The position numbers were made by a program, and so were the translations under genes. The notes under the pieces are model-generated. The model ran no database searches. It saw only the letters and a list, made by a program, of their open reading frames with translations, and was not told where the DNA came from. A stretch of DNA of 37,786 nucleotides, taken from Candidatus Omnitrophota bacterium. GTDB taxonomy: Bacteria > Omnitrophota > Gorgyraeia > Gygaellales > Profunditerraquicolaceae. The number at the start of each line of letters is the position of its first letter. Positions within the stretch are counted from its first letter, which is position 1. Positions 23,992 through 31,903 of the stretch are shown here, piece by piece. The stretch covers positions 1 to 37,786 of the forward strand of contig JAMWCL010000008.1 in assembly GCA_023819035.1 (NCBI GenBank). Direction: 5' to 3'.

Positions 23992-26258
23992 CTTGTGTTT
24001 GCGATTACTACCTGTCCTAAGGAGATAGCTCCATCATTTGTAGGTAGCAACTCATTAAAATAAACTTTAAATTTTGATCTTCTAAGAGAATTTACTAGGC
24101 TTTCAAGCAATAATTTATTTTGAAAGACTCCCCCTGAGAGGGCAATAGTATTTATATTTTTCTCTTTACGCAATAAAGAGCATACCCTTTGAATAATCTT
24201 TGTTAATCCATTATGAAATTTTCTTGCTATCTCTTCAATAGCTACTCTTTTCTCTAAATCTTCTACGATTTGCTTTATGACTCTTCTTGAATCGATGATA
24301 ATAACCTGCTTCTCTTTAAGTTCAAATTCGTATTGCCTGTTAGTCTTAGAACTTTCTGCTTTCATCTGTAACTCTATAGCTGCCTGCGCTTCATAGGTTA
24401 TTATATCACAAATTCCCAGTAACGAGCTAGTCGCATCAAAAAGTCTGCCGGCACTGGAGGTAAACGGAGAGTCATTCATAACCTTGACTATATTGTATAT
24501 TTTAGAGTGGTGCCTCTTTATAAAATCTATCCTTAATCTATATAGGTCTTCGCCGAAAGTCATATATAGATAACTTATTGCCATGCGATACGGTTCTTTT
24601 GTAGCCATATCTCCTCCCGGCATAGGCACATATTCTAAATGTGCGACTCTTTTTAAATCCTTTAAATCACCGCAGAAAAATTCTCCGCCCCAGATCTTTC
24701 CATCCAAACCTAAGCCAATTCCGTCAAAGGAGACCCCGATTACCTTTTCTTTTATTCTGTGTTCAGCAATGACACTTGCAATATGGGCTTTGTGATGTTG
24801 AATCCCGATTAATTTAACACCTTTAATTCTCTGGGCATAAGAAGTGGAGAGATAATCTGGGTGTAGATCAAAGGCAATAACCTCAGGCTTAATTGCAAAT
24901 AGATGCTTAAAACGCAATATCGTCTCTTTATAGAAATTAAAGGTAGAATAGGTTTTTAGATCTCCGATATATTGACTTAAAAAGGCAAATCTATTTTTTG
25001 TCAAACAGAAGGTATTCTTTAATTCCGCTCCACAACCAAGGATAGATCTCATCTTTCTATCTAACGGAAAAGGTAAGGGTGAATAACCCCTTGCTCTACG
25101 GAGAACAATGGGTTTATTATCTATTACTTGGACAATAGAATCATCACATCGATTATAGATATCACGATTGTGGATTAAGAAATAATCACAGATATCTCTT
25201 AAGTTATTTATTACCTTAAGATTTTCTATCTCTATAGGTTCATCCTGAATATTTCCACTGGTCATAACTAAACTCTTTATTCCTTTTAAAAATAGAAGAT
25301 AATGTAAGGGTGTATAAGGTAGCATTATCCCTAAGTAATTGTTATTAGGCGCTAAAGCTTCCGTAATTCTATTCCTTCTCTTTTTTTTAAGTAAAACGAT
25401 CGGTCTCTCTGGGCTATTTAAAATATCCTGTTCCAGTTTAGATACATAACAAATCTTCTTTATCTGGCTCATATCCTTTAGCATTATAGCAAAGGGTTTA
25501 AAAGGTCTTTTTTTCTTCTTGCGCAATCTTTTAATTACAGAGATATTTTCAGCATCACAGGCGATATGGAACCCCCCAATCCCTTTAATGGCGACAATCC
25601 CGCCCTTTTTTAATAAACTAATCACCTCCTCTATTGCCTGGAAGCCTTTAATCCTTTTTCTATCCCAGGGGCGGAATGAGTTTATCCTGATCAATTCTAC
25701 ATCTGGCCCACATAAAGAACAGGCATTTGGCTGGGCATGGTATCGGCGATCATTTATATCTTTGTATTCAGCCTCACAATCCCTGCACATTTTAAATTTC
25801 TTCATGGTTGTAAATTGCCGGTCATAGGGTAGGTCTTTAATAATTGAGAATCTTGGTCCACAGTTTGTGCAGTTGATAAAGGGATATAAATATCTTCTAT
25901 CAGAAGGGTTAAGTAATTCCTTCAGACAATCATTACAGATACTTACATCAGGTGAAATTAAGGCGGTATGGGCGGATGTCCTTTTACTCTCTTTAATCAC
26001 AAAATCTTTATACCCCTTTGGTTTTAGATACCTTATATGGCTATCGGTGATCCGGGCAAGGGGAGGTGTTTTGTTTTTTAGAGTTTGATAAAAATACAGG
26101 ATCTTTTTCCTTTCCCCTTCAACCTCTATCTCTACACCATTGGAGGTATTAGCTACAAATCCGAATAAGCCAAACCTTTCTCTTAAACGATGGATGAAGG
26201 GTCGGAAGCCCACTCCCTGAACAATACCTTCTAAATTTATTATTGCCCTGGTAGACAC
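23982..26258 (-). CDS. hypF: Carbamoyltransferase HypF
   Basis: 758 residues, full length. Domains in order: acylphosphatase-like (1 to about 90, EGIVQGVGFRPFIHRL), two zinc-finger motifs (CNDC...CTNC and CRDC...CSLC, about 108-185), YrdC-like (about 200-385, KGIGGFHIACDA, RPIVLLKK, MTSGN) and a Kae1-like domain (HHKAHIASV, SFDGIGLGLDG, SGGVFQN). It makes carbamoyl-AMP from carbamoyl phosphate and passes the group to HypE. The start is GTG at 26258, needed to keep the acylphosphatase strand. The -10 box ends only six bases before it, so the mRNA should be leaderless. Confidence 0.95.
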   Translation of the reverse strand: MSTRAIINLEGIVQGVGFRPFIHRLRERFGLFGFVANTSNGVEIEVEGERKKILYFYQTLKNKTPPLARITDSHIRYLKPKGYKDFVIKESKRTSAHTALISPDVSICNDCLKELLNPSDRRYLYPFINCTNCGPRFSIIKDLPYDRQFTTMKKFKMCRDCEAEYKDINDRRYHAQPNACSLCGPDVELIRINSFRPWDRKRIKGFQAIEEVISLLKKGGIVAIKGIGGFHIACDAENISVIKRLRKKKKRPFKPFAIMLKDMSQIKKICYVSKLEQDILNSPERPIVLLKKKRRNRITEALAPNNNYLGIMLPYTPLHYLLFLKGIKSLVMTSGNIQDEPIEIENLKVINNLRDICDYFLIHNRDIYNRCDDSIVQVIDNKPIVLRRARGYSPLPFPLDRKMRSILGCGAELKNTFCLTKNRFAFLSQYIGDLKTYSTFNFYKETILRFKHLFAIKPEVIAFDLHPDYLSTSYAQRIKGVKLIGIQHHKAHIASVIAEHRIKEKVIGVSFDGIGLGLDGKIWGGEFFCGDLKDLKRVAHLEYVPMPGGDMATKEPYRMAISYLYMTFGEDLYRLRIDFIKRHHSKIYNIVKVMNDSPFTSSAGRLFDATSSLLGICDIITYEAQAAIELQMKAESSKTNRQYEFELKEKQVIIIDSRRVIKQIVEDLEKRVAIEEIARKFHNGLTKIIQRVCSLLRKEKNINTIALSGGVFQNKLLLESLVNSLRRSKFKVYFNELLPTNDGAISLGQVVIANTRCA

Positions 26259-26264
26259 AAAAAT

Positions 26265-26292
26265 ATTTTAACACAAGAAAATCTTTTGACAA
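26265..26292 (-). promoter_or_regulatory. Promoter of the hypFCDE operon
   Basis: On the minus strand: TTGTCA (26292-26287), a 16-base spacer and TAAAAT (26270-26265). Six bases separate the -10 from the hypF GTG. The -35 box overlaps that of the divergent hydrogenase promoter almost completely. Confidence 0.6.
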
Positions 26293-26314
26293 ATTCAATT
26301 TTATAGGATAAAAT
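26286..26314 (+). promoter_or_regulatory. Promoter of the hydrogenase structural operon
   Basis: TTGACA (26286-26291), a 17-base spacer and TAAAAT (26309-26314), a near-consensus sigma70 promoter. The start site should be near 26321, giving a leader of about 105 bases that ends in a strong AAGGAGG before the ATG at 26427. The leader holds the palindrome TAAGCTTA near 26406 but no recognised riboswitch. Confidence 0.7.
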
Positions 26315-26426
26315 TTTATAATAATAGAAGTAAGAAGTAAATAGTTATAAAAAGTCAGAATTAAATTTTAATCTTAGGCTGAGAGAGGTTACCTTTTACT
26401 TTTATAAGCTTAAAAAGGAGGCAGGA

Positions 26427-27371
26427 ATGAGATTAACAAGACGTGAATTTTTGAAGTTATGTAGTGCCTCGGCTATTGGGATGGGGATCTCTCAGTTATT
26501 CATCCCTGAGGTGGTAGAGGCATTGGAAGAAGCAGCAAGAGGAAAACCACCGGTTATCTGGATTCAAGGTGCCGGTGATAGTGGTTGCTCAGTTTCTCTA
26601 CTTAATACCTGTCATCCCTCAATTGCGGAAGTCTTACTTAAGATCATCTCTCTCCATTATCACCCTACCCTTATGGCCTCTGCAGGAGATCTAGCAGTCT
26701 TATATTTAGATGTAATCTCTAAGAAAGCAAAAAGAAATTTCTTCTTGGTAGTTGAAGGCGCAATCCCTACGGGTGCAGAAGGTAGGTTTTGTACTATCGG
26801 TGCAAGAAATGGAAGACACATTACTCTCTTAGAGGCAGTAAGGGATCTGGGTGCAAAATCTAAGGCAGTGATTGCTTTAGGTACCTGTGCTACCCATGGC
26901 GGGATCCCTTCCGCTAAACCCAATCCCACAGAAGCAAGGTCAGTAAAAGAGGTCATAGAGGGGATTCCAATTATAAATATTCCTGGTTGTCCTAGCCATC
27001 CGGATTGGTTCGTGGGCACCTTGGTTCATGTCCTTCTTTTTGGAATCCCGGATTTGGACAATGAATTAAGGCCAAAAATCTTCTTTTCAGACACAGTCCA
27101 TCAGAATTGCTCCAATTACTCTTACTTTAATAATGGAGAATTTGCCAAGAAATTTGGTGATAAAGGATGCTTGATCCAGTTGGGTTGTAAAGGAGCGATC
27201 ACGAATTCAGATTGTCCATTAAGGAGGTGGAATTCGAGAGTGAGCTGGTGTGTAGAATCTGGAGCTCCCTGTATTGGTTGTTGTTCACCTGGCTTTCCGG
27301 ATTTAGTCTCACCGCTGTATACAGCCATACCTGAAAAACTCTGGCCAGAAAGAGAATCGGCATTAGTTTAA
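26427..27371 (+). CDS. [NiFe] hydrogenase small subunit, Tat-exported, group 1-like
   Basis: 314 residues. The Tat signal (LTRREFLKL, hydrophobic part to about residue 32) sends the folded heterodimer to the periplasm. Iron-sulfur ligands by position: proximal cluster Asp51 (where Cys is usual, in GAGDSGCSVSLLN), Cys54, Cys154 and Cys188; distal cluster His225, Cys228, Cys248 and Cys254; medial cluster Cys263, Cys275, Cys282 and Cys285. Cys275 (in SWCVES) occupies the place of the Pro that normally leaves a [3Fe-4S] medial cluster. There is no C-terminal membrane helix and no cytochrome b gene nearby, so electrons probably go to a soluble cytochrome c. A strong Shine-Dalgarno precedes the start. 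Confidence 0.93.
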   Translation: MRLTRREFLKLCSASAIGMGISQLFIPEVVEALEEAARGKPPVIWIQGAGDSGCSVSLLNTCHPSIAEVLLKIISLHYHPTLMASAGDLAVLYLDVISKKAKRNFFLVVEGAIPTGAEGRFCTIGARNGRHITLLEAVRDLGAKSKAVIALGTCATHGGIPSAKPNPTEARSVKEVIEGIPIINIPGCPSHPDWFVGTLVHVLLFGIPDLDNELRPKIFFSDTVHQNCSNYSYFNNGEFAKKFGDKGCLIQLGCKGAITNSDCPLRRWNSRVSWCVESGAPCIGCCSPGFPDLVSPLYTAIPEKLWPERESALV

Positions 27372-27381
27372 ATGGAGGTAG

Positions 27382-28794
27382 ATGATGGCAAAGAAGATTA
27401 TAATCGATCCAATTAGCCGGATTGAAGGACACCTAGGAATAGAGGTAGAGGTAGAAAAAGGTAAGGTTGTAGATGCTAAAGCCTTAGCTACTCTATTTAG
27501 AGGATTTGAGATAATCTTAAAAGGTAGGGATCCTCGAGATGCTCTCCATTTAACCCAACGCATCTGTGGAGTATGCTCTGCTTCCCATGCGCGAGCAGCA
27601 GTGGAGAATTTAGATAGTGCCTTTGGTGTAACCCCTCCGGATAACGCAAGAATCATCAGGAATTTGGTTCAAGGGGCAAACTATCTACATTCTCATATCT
27701 TACATTTCTACCATTTAGCTGCTTTAGATTATGTAATTGGTCCAGAAGCACCCCCATTTATTCCGCGTGTAAAAGGAGATTATCGTCTACCCAAAGAGAT
27801 AAATGATAAATGTGTCTCCCATTATTTAGAAGCACTAAAAATAAGGATGCTTTGCCATGAGATGCGCGCCCTATTTGCTGGAAAGGCACCCCACCATGTT
27901 GGTTTTGTTCCCGGTGGGGTTACCTGTCAGCCCACTGTAGATAGGATTGCGGGTTATCTCTGGCGCTTACGTAAGGTTAAGGATTTTATCGACAGTGTCT
28001 ATTTGCCCGATGTCCTGGCAATTGCTGATGTGTATAAGGATTATAAAAAGATCGGTTCTGGATATAAGAACCTCTTATCCTATGGTGTCTTTGATTTGGA
28101 TGCAAGTGGTAAGAATAAATTATTAAAGCGGGCAAGATATACAAATGGAAGGCTTTTAGAGGTTGATCCGGCAAAGATCACTGAGGAGGTAAAGTATTCT
28201 TGGTATAATGATGAGACCTCAGGGAAAAATCCTGCATTTGGTGAGACTTTACCCCAGCCGGATAAACTCGAAGGCTATTCTTGGGCAAAGGCACCAAGAT
28301 ATGATGGCTTGCCTCATGAAGTAGGGGCATTAGCAAGGATGTGGGTAAATGGTGATTATAGAGAAGGGATCTCTGTAATTGACCGGCATGTTGCTAGGGC
28401 TTTAGAGGCACAGAAGATCGCTGATGCCTTGGAAGGATGGCTTTTACAATTAAAGCCAGGTTCACCTATTTATAATGATTGCGATGTTCCTGAATCTGCA
28501 ATTGGTATGGGTTTAACTGAAGCACCCCGTGGTGCTTTAGGACATTGGATTAGGATTAAAGATAGGAAGATTGAGAATTATCAATGTGTTGTTCCTACCA
28601 CCTGGAATGTCTCGCCTCGGGATGATAAAGGAGTGAGAGGTCCTGTTGAGGAGGCGTTGGTTGGTGTTCCGGTTAAAGATCCAGATAATCCTATTGAAGT
28701 CTTAAGAGTGGTGCGTTCATTTGATCCCTGTATTGCCTGCACAGTCCATCTTATTAAACCTAATGGCGAGATGAAGAAGTTCCACGTTATGTAA
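27382..28794 (+). CDS. [NiFe] hydrogenase large subunit, group 1-like
   Basis: 470 residues. The NiFe site ligands are Cys62 and Cys65 (RICGVCSASH) and Cys450 and Cys453 (DPCIACTVH). After His456 a 14-residue tail (LIKPNGEMKKFHVM) should be removed by the protease encoded next. Other group 1 marks are IDPISRIEGHLGIEVEV and FEIILKGRDPRDALHLTQR. It oxidises H2 in the periplasm and travels with the small subunit through Tat. Two ATGs (27382 and 27385) follow a GGAGG; the second has better spacing. The short length matches soluble uptake hydrogenases. Confidence 0.95.
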   Translation: MMAKKIIIDPISRIEGHLGIEVEVEKGKVVDAKALATLFRGFEIILKGRDPRDALHLTQRICGVCSASHARAAVENLDSAFGVTPPDNARIIRNLVQGANYLHSHILHFYHLAALDYVIGPEAPPFIPRVKGDYRLPKEINDKCVSHYLEALKIRMLCHEMRALFAGKAPHHVGFVPGGVTCQPTVDRIAGYLWRLRKVKDFIDSVYLPDVLAIADVYKDYKKIGSGYKNLLSYGVFDLDASGKNKLLKRARYTNGRLLEVDPAKITEEVKYSWYNDETSGKNPAFGETLPQPDKLEGYSWAKAPRYDGLPHEVGALARMWVNGDYREGISVIDRHVARALEAQKIADALEGWLLQLKPGSPIYNDCDVPESAIGMGLTEAPRGALGHWIRIKDRKIENYQCVVPTTWNVSPRDDKGVRGPVEEALVGVPVKDPDNPIEVLRVVRSFDPCIACTVHLIKPNGEMKKFHVM

Positions 28795-28807
28795 TAAGGC
28801 TTATTAA

Positions 28808-29251
28808 ATGAGGCTTATCATTGGCTGTGGGAATCTCCTTCTAAAGGATGAGGGAGTGGGTGTTCATCTTATTGAATACTTAAAAGATAAAGAACTCCCC
28901 GAAGATGTAGAATTAATCGATGGTGGAACTGCGGGGTTTGACTTAATTGATTTTATCTTAGGAAAAGAAAAGGTAGTAATTATAGATAGTGTAAAAGCCG
29001 GAGGAAATCCCGGAGATATTTATTGTTTTTCTCCTTCTGATTTTGAGACGGATAATCCCCCAAAGACCTCCCTCCATGATATCACTTTAAAAGATATATT
29101 CTCAATTGTTCAAAGACAAGATAATCTTGTTGAAATAAAAATCATTGGAATTGAACCAAAAGATATAAGTTATGGAACAGAATTATCACCGGAATTAAAA
29201 AATTTATTACCCAAAATTGCTGAAATTGTCTTAAAAGAGGTCAATGCATGA
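28808..29251 (+). CDS. Hydrogenase maturation endopeptidase (HyaD/HybD family)
   Basis: 147 residues. Clips the C-terminal tail of the nickel-loaded large subunit. Probable nickel-sensing residues are Glu15 (KDEGVGVHL), the Asp in VVIIDSVKAGG and the His in TSLHDITLKD, matching the Glu/Asp/His triad of HybD. The N-terminal IIGCGNLLLKDEGVG is diagnostic. The ATG of the hypA-like gene lies inside its last codons. Confidence 0.93.
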   Translation: MRLIIGCGNLLLKDEGVGVHLIEYLKDKELPEDVELIDGGTAGFDLIDFILGKEKVVIIDSVKAGGNPGDIYCFSPSDFETDNPPKTSLHDITLKDIFSIVQRQDNLVEIKIIGIEPKDISYGTELSPELKNLLPKIAEIVLKEVNA

Positions 29252-29480
29252 GTTAGCTTTAGCCCAAGAGATCTTAAATCTTGCCTTGAAAGAGTCAGAG
29301 GGTAAAAAAATTATCTCAATTACTATTTCTCTAGCGGAAAATGGTCATATTACAGCTCAATCCTTAAGAGAGGCCTTCTATCTGGTTTCTCAAGGGACAT
29401 TAGCTGAAAGCGCAAAGCTTAAGATCAAAAAAACAAATGACTTAGAAATTCAAGTCAAAGAATTAGAGGTTGAAAATTGA
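29244..29480 (+). CDS. HypA-like nickel chaperone lacking the zinc domain
   Basis: 78 residues, against about 113-118 for HypA. The N-terminus MHELALAQEIL has the nickel-binding MHE (His2, Glu3). The helix-strand core with ITISLAENGHITAQSLREAF and LVSQGTLAESAKLKIKK follows HypA closely. The zinc ribbon that normally carries CxxC...CxxC is absent: the text runs directly from KLKIKKTND to LEIQVKELEVEN, which matches the last strand of HypA. The gap looks like an in-frame excision of the zinc loop, not a truncation. No cysteine remains at all. HypB is not encoded in this window. Confidence 0.8.
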   Translation: MHELALAQEILNLALKESEGKKIISITISLAENGHITAQSLREAFYLVSQGTLAESAKLKIKKTNDLEIQVKELEVEN

Positions 29481-29541
29481 TCCTGTCTAATCTAAAACTT
29501 AAAGAAACAATTTTAAAATGGTAAGCTCTTATAAAAAATAA

Positions 29542-29778
29542 ATAATCAAAAAGGAGTTAGATGTTTAATATTGGAATGCCAGAATTAATTTTGATCTTTG
29601 TTGTTGCCTTAATTATCTTTGGTCCAAAGAAACTTCCGGAGATTGGTAGGCAGATTGGAAAGGCCCTGTCTATGTTTAAGAAAGCAAGTTTAGATATAAA
29701 AGATGCATTAGAAGAAGAGCCACCCGAAGAGATAAAAGAGGAGGTTAAAGCTAAGATTGAAGAAAAAAATAAAGAAGA
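29542..29778 (+). repeat. 237-bp exact direct repeat, copy 1 (tatA with its ribosome-binding site)
   Basis: Compared base by base, this stretch is identical to 31657-31893 (offset 2115). It begins 19 bases before the tatA ATG, includes the AAGGAG site and ends four bases before the stop codon of this copy. The flanks on both sides are unrelated between copies. Confidence 0.9.
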
Positions 29779-29782
29779 GTAA
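29561..29782 (+). CDS. tatA: TatA, copy 1
   Basis: 73 residues: one N-terminal transmembrane helix (about 7-20), the hinge motif [14 protein letters not shown] and an amphipathic helix ([17 protein letters not shown]) followed by an acidic, lysine-rich tail. TatA polymerises to form the twin-arginine translocation passage. The protein is identical to copy 2 over all 73 residues. Good AAGGAG site six bases upstream. Lies 80 bases after the hypA-like gene, probably in the hydrogenase operon, whose small subunit needs Tat. Confidence 0.92.
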   Translation: MFNIGMPELILIFVVALIIFGPKKLPEIGRQIGKALSMFKKASLDIKDALEEEPPEEIKEEVKAKIEEKNKEE

Positions 29783-29844
29783 ATTTATTATGATATAAAA
29801 CATAAAAGGGAGTCAAAAATTATTAGACCGAACAGAAGGTGGGA

Positions 29845-31227
29845 ATGAAGAGATACTTAATGGGAATATTGATTCTACTGCTTCTGGGGTATATTTCTTC
29901 TTATGCTGGTGAGGTAAAGATTCAAGATAGGAGCATTAAAGGTGGCGTAATCCTGCGTATCCGGCATGAGTATTGGAAGAATTTGTTTGATATGAACAAC
30001 GCTAGCTTAGATAACCGTAACTTCTTTAGGTTTAGGCCGAGTCTTTGGGCACAAACAGATTTTAACAAGAATATGAGTTTATATTTGCGTTTAACCAATG
30101 AGTTTCGCGCGCATATCTATTTTGGAGGTAGATCAGGAACCTTTCCTGATAAGAATGCCAATAAAAAGGGTTATCACTTTGATATTAACGAGGTATTCTT
30201 TGACAACCTGTATTTAGATTTAAAGAATGTGTTAGGTCTACCTTTAGATTTATGCATTGGAAGGCAGGATCTTTTAGGATATGGCGAAGGGTTTATCCTT
30301 ATGGATGGTACCCCGGGTGATGGTGGAAGAAGTTTATATTTTAATGCTGCTAAAGCTACCTGGTGGATTGACGAGAATAATACCTTAGATTTGATTTATA
30401 TCAATAACCCGCGCGATGAAGAGTTCTTACCTTTGATTAATAAATTCAAATTTAGAGACTACCGTTATCCCACAAGGGATCCTTTATTACAAAATCTTTC
30501 CACTACTGATGAACAGGGTGGAGTAATCTATCTAAAAAATAAGGCAATTAAGAACCTTAATTTAGAAGCCTACTATGTTTATAAATATGAAGCAGAAGAA
30601 GGAGGGGTGGGTGCACAAGCAGAAAAATGCAAGCTTAACACCATTGGCTCCTTTGTTAAATATAGCCTTGCTCCTTGGGCAATTAGAGCTCAGATAGCGG
30701 GTCAGTTTGGAGATTATGGTAATGAGGATAGAACTGGTTTAGGTGCTTATGCTTATTTAGATAGGGAATTTAAAGAGGCGATCTATTCACCCAGTGCTAC
30801 CATTGGTTATATCTTCTTATCCGGTGATAAGACTACGACAAGTAAAAACGAAGGCTGGGATCCCATCTTCTCCCGTTGGGGATGGCTCTCTGAGCTCTAT
30901 GTATACAGTATGGCTATTGATACCTCTATATCCTATTATTGGACTAACCTTTCTGTCCTGCGCGCATTATTGGCCTTAAAGCCAACCGAGGCTTCTAAGC
31001 TTACTTTGGTTTACAATCATCTTTGGGCAGATGAGAAGACCACCGCAAGTGCGGTGCGTTCAGGAACCAGCAAGGATAGGGGTCATCTTCTTCAACTAAG
31101 ATTTGATTATCCCTTCAATAAAAATATCAACGGTTATATCCTGGTAGAATATTTTAAGCCAGGAGACTTTTATGTTGAGAAAGATAGTGCCTTGTTCTTA
31201 AGAACCGAAGCTAACTTTAAATTCTAA
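29845..31227 (+). CDS. Outer-membrane beta-barrel, alginate-export/porin-like
   Basis: 460 residues from the ATG at 29845 (a GTG six bases earlier is possible). Signal peptide about 1-21 (KRYLMGILILLLLGYISSYAG), followed by alternating polar/aromatic strands and a C-terminal ANFKF ending in Phe, the usual outer-membrane sorting signal. Segments such as FRFRPSLWAQTDFNKNMSLY, ELYVYSMAIDTS and LLQLRFDYPFNKNINGYILV resemble the alginate_exp barrel family seen in many non-model diderms. Substrate unknown. It sits between two identical tatA copies, so it may have been inserted by a duplication event. Confidence 0.72.
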   Translation: MKRYLMGILILLLLGYISSYAGEVKIQDRSIKGGVILRIRHEYWKNLFDMNNASLDNRNFFRFRPSLWAQTDFNKNMSLYLRLTNEFRAHIYFGGRSGTFPDKNANKKGYHFDINEVFFDNLYLDLKNVLGLPLDLCIGRQDLLGYGEGFILMDGTPGDGGRSLYFNAAKATWWIDENNTLDLIYINNPRDEEFLPLINKFKFRDYRYPTRDPLLQNLSTTDEQGGVIYLKNKAIKNLNLEAYYVYKYEAEEGGVGAQAEKCKLNTIGSFVKYSLAPWAIRAQIAGQFGDYGNEDRTGLGAYAYLDREFKEAIYSPSATIGYIFLSGDKTTTSKNEGWDPIFSRWGWLSELYVYSMAIDTSISYYWTNLSVLRALLALKPTEASKLTLVYNHLWADEKTTASAVRSGTSKDRGHLLQLRFDYPFNKNINGYILVEYFKPGDFYVEKDSALFLRTEANFKF

Positions 31228-31376
31228 TAAAGCAAAAGGTGGATAATCTCCTGCATCTTTAACCACCTAAATAAAACTACTGGAGCGCCCTTTAAAGAAA
31301 TTCAATCAGTTTAACACTAACAACAAAAATGTAATTACACACTTTTTATTTGGGATTACCCAATAGAACAATGGAA

Positions 31377-31405
31377 TTGACATATAGATTAACCTATGAT
31401 ATAAA
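31377..31405 (+). promoter_or_regulatory. sigma70-type promoter for tatA2-tatC-tatE-like
   Basis: TTGACA (31377-31382), a 17-base spacer and TATAAA (31400-31405). Transcription would start near 31412 and run into tatA copy 2 at 31676. The long leader contains no start codon with a good ribosome-binding site. Confidence 0.65.
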
Positions 31406-31572
31406 AAATTTAAATCAGAATAATTTTAAAAGGTAAGATATATCTTTAAAGGAGAGATTGATAAAATAGATCCCAAATTTCTAGCTTTCTTTAGCTTGAA
31501 TGACAAAAAAGACTATAGATTAATTCTTAATTCTATAAATGATCACTAATGATTACAAGGATTATAAAAACA

Positions 31573-31627
31573 GATTACACAGAGGGAAGGTTTTCAGATT
31601 AAGGTTTATACTCTAATCTGTGTAATC
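31573..31627. repeat. Nested inverted repeats in the tatA2 leader
   Basis: GATTACACAG (31573-31582) pairs perfectly with CTGTGTAATC (31618-31627). Inside and overlapping, CAGATTA (31595-31601) pairs with TAATCTG (31614-31620), so two hairpins exclude each other. GATTACA-type words also recur just upstream (31550s). This resembles AT-rich interspersed repeats found between genes in many bacteria; a leader regulatory structure is the other option. Confidence 0.5.
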
Positions 31628-31656
31628 AGGCATAATCTAAATTATACCTGAAGATT

Positions 31657-31893
31657 ATAATCAAAAAGGAGTTAGATGTTTAATATTGGAATGCCAGAAT
31701 TAATTTTGATCTTTGTTGTTGCCTTAATTATCTTTGGTCCAAAGAAACTTCCGGAGATTGGTAGGCAGATTGGAAAGGCCCTGTCTATGTTTAAGAAAGC
31801 AAGTTTAGATATAAAAGATGCATTAGAAGAAGAGCCACCCGAAGAGATAAAAGAGGAGGTTAAAGCTAAGATTGAAGAAAAAAATAAAGAAGA
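31657..31893 (+). repeat. 237-bp exact direct repeat, copy 2
   Basis: Identical to 29542-29778. Here the repeat runs into tatC: it contains the AGGAGGT (31854-31860) and TTG (31872) that appear to start tatC, so this copy is probably the ancestral location. Confidence 0.9.
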
Positions 31894-31903
31894 ATTCCAT
31901 TGA
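31676..31903 (+). CDS. tatA: TatA, copy 2
   Basis: 75 residues, the same 73 residues as copy 1 plus Phe-His at the end because the repeat stops just before the stop codon. Layout as for copy 1: N-terminal helix, FGPKK hinge, amphipathic helix, charged tail. It overlaps tatC by 32 bases, a typical coupled tatA-tatC arrangement. Confidence 0.92.
   Translation: MFNIGMPELILIFVVALIIFGPKKLPEIGRQIGKALSMFKKASLDIKDALEEEPPEEIKEEVKAKIEEKNKEEFH

Larger units (their letters stand above)
31228..31656. other. Gene-free stretch between porin-like gene and tatA copy 2
   Basis: 429 bases with no plausible reading frame. It holds a near-consensus promoter (31377-31405), a set of nested inverted repeats (31573-31627), and AGGTGG/CCACCT arms at 31237-31242 and 31263-31268 without a following T-run. 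The promoter would leave a leader of about 265 bases before tatA copy 2. Confidence 0.6.

Noticed and set aside
26370-26400. GGCTGAGAGAGGTTACC in the hydrogenase leader resembles part of a thi-box (TPP riboswitch).
   Set aside because: Only the CTGAGA word matches; the partner half with the ACCTGA and GGGAA elements is absent, and the downstream genes are unrelated to thiamine.
29561-29782. Copy 1 of tatA as a pseudogene.
   Set aside because: The reading frame, ribosome-binding site and stop are intact and the protein is full length.
31237-31268. AGGTGG/CCACCT arms after the porin-like gene as an intrinsic terminator.
   Set aside because: Six-base arms with a 20-base loop and no T-run after the second arm; too weak to call.
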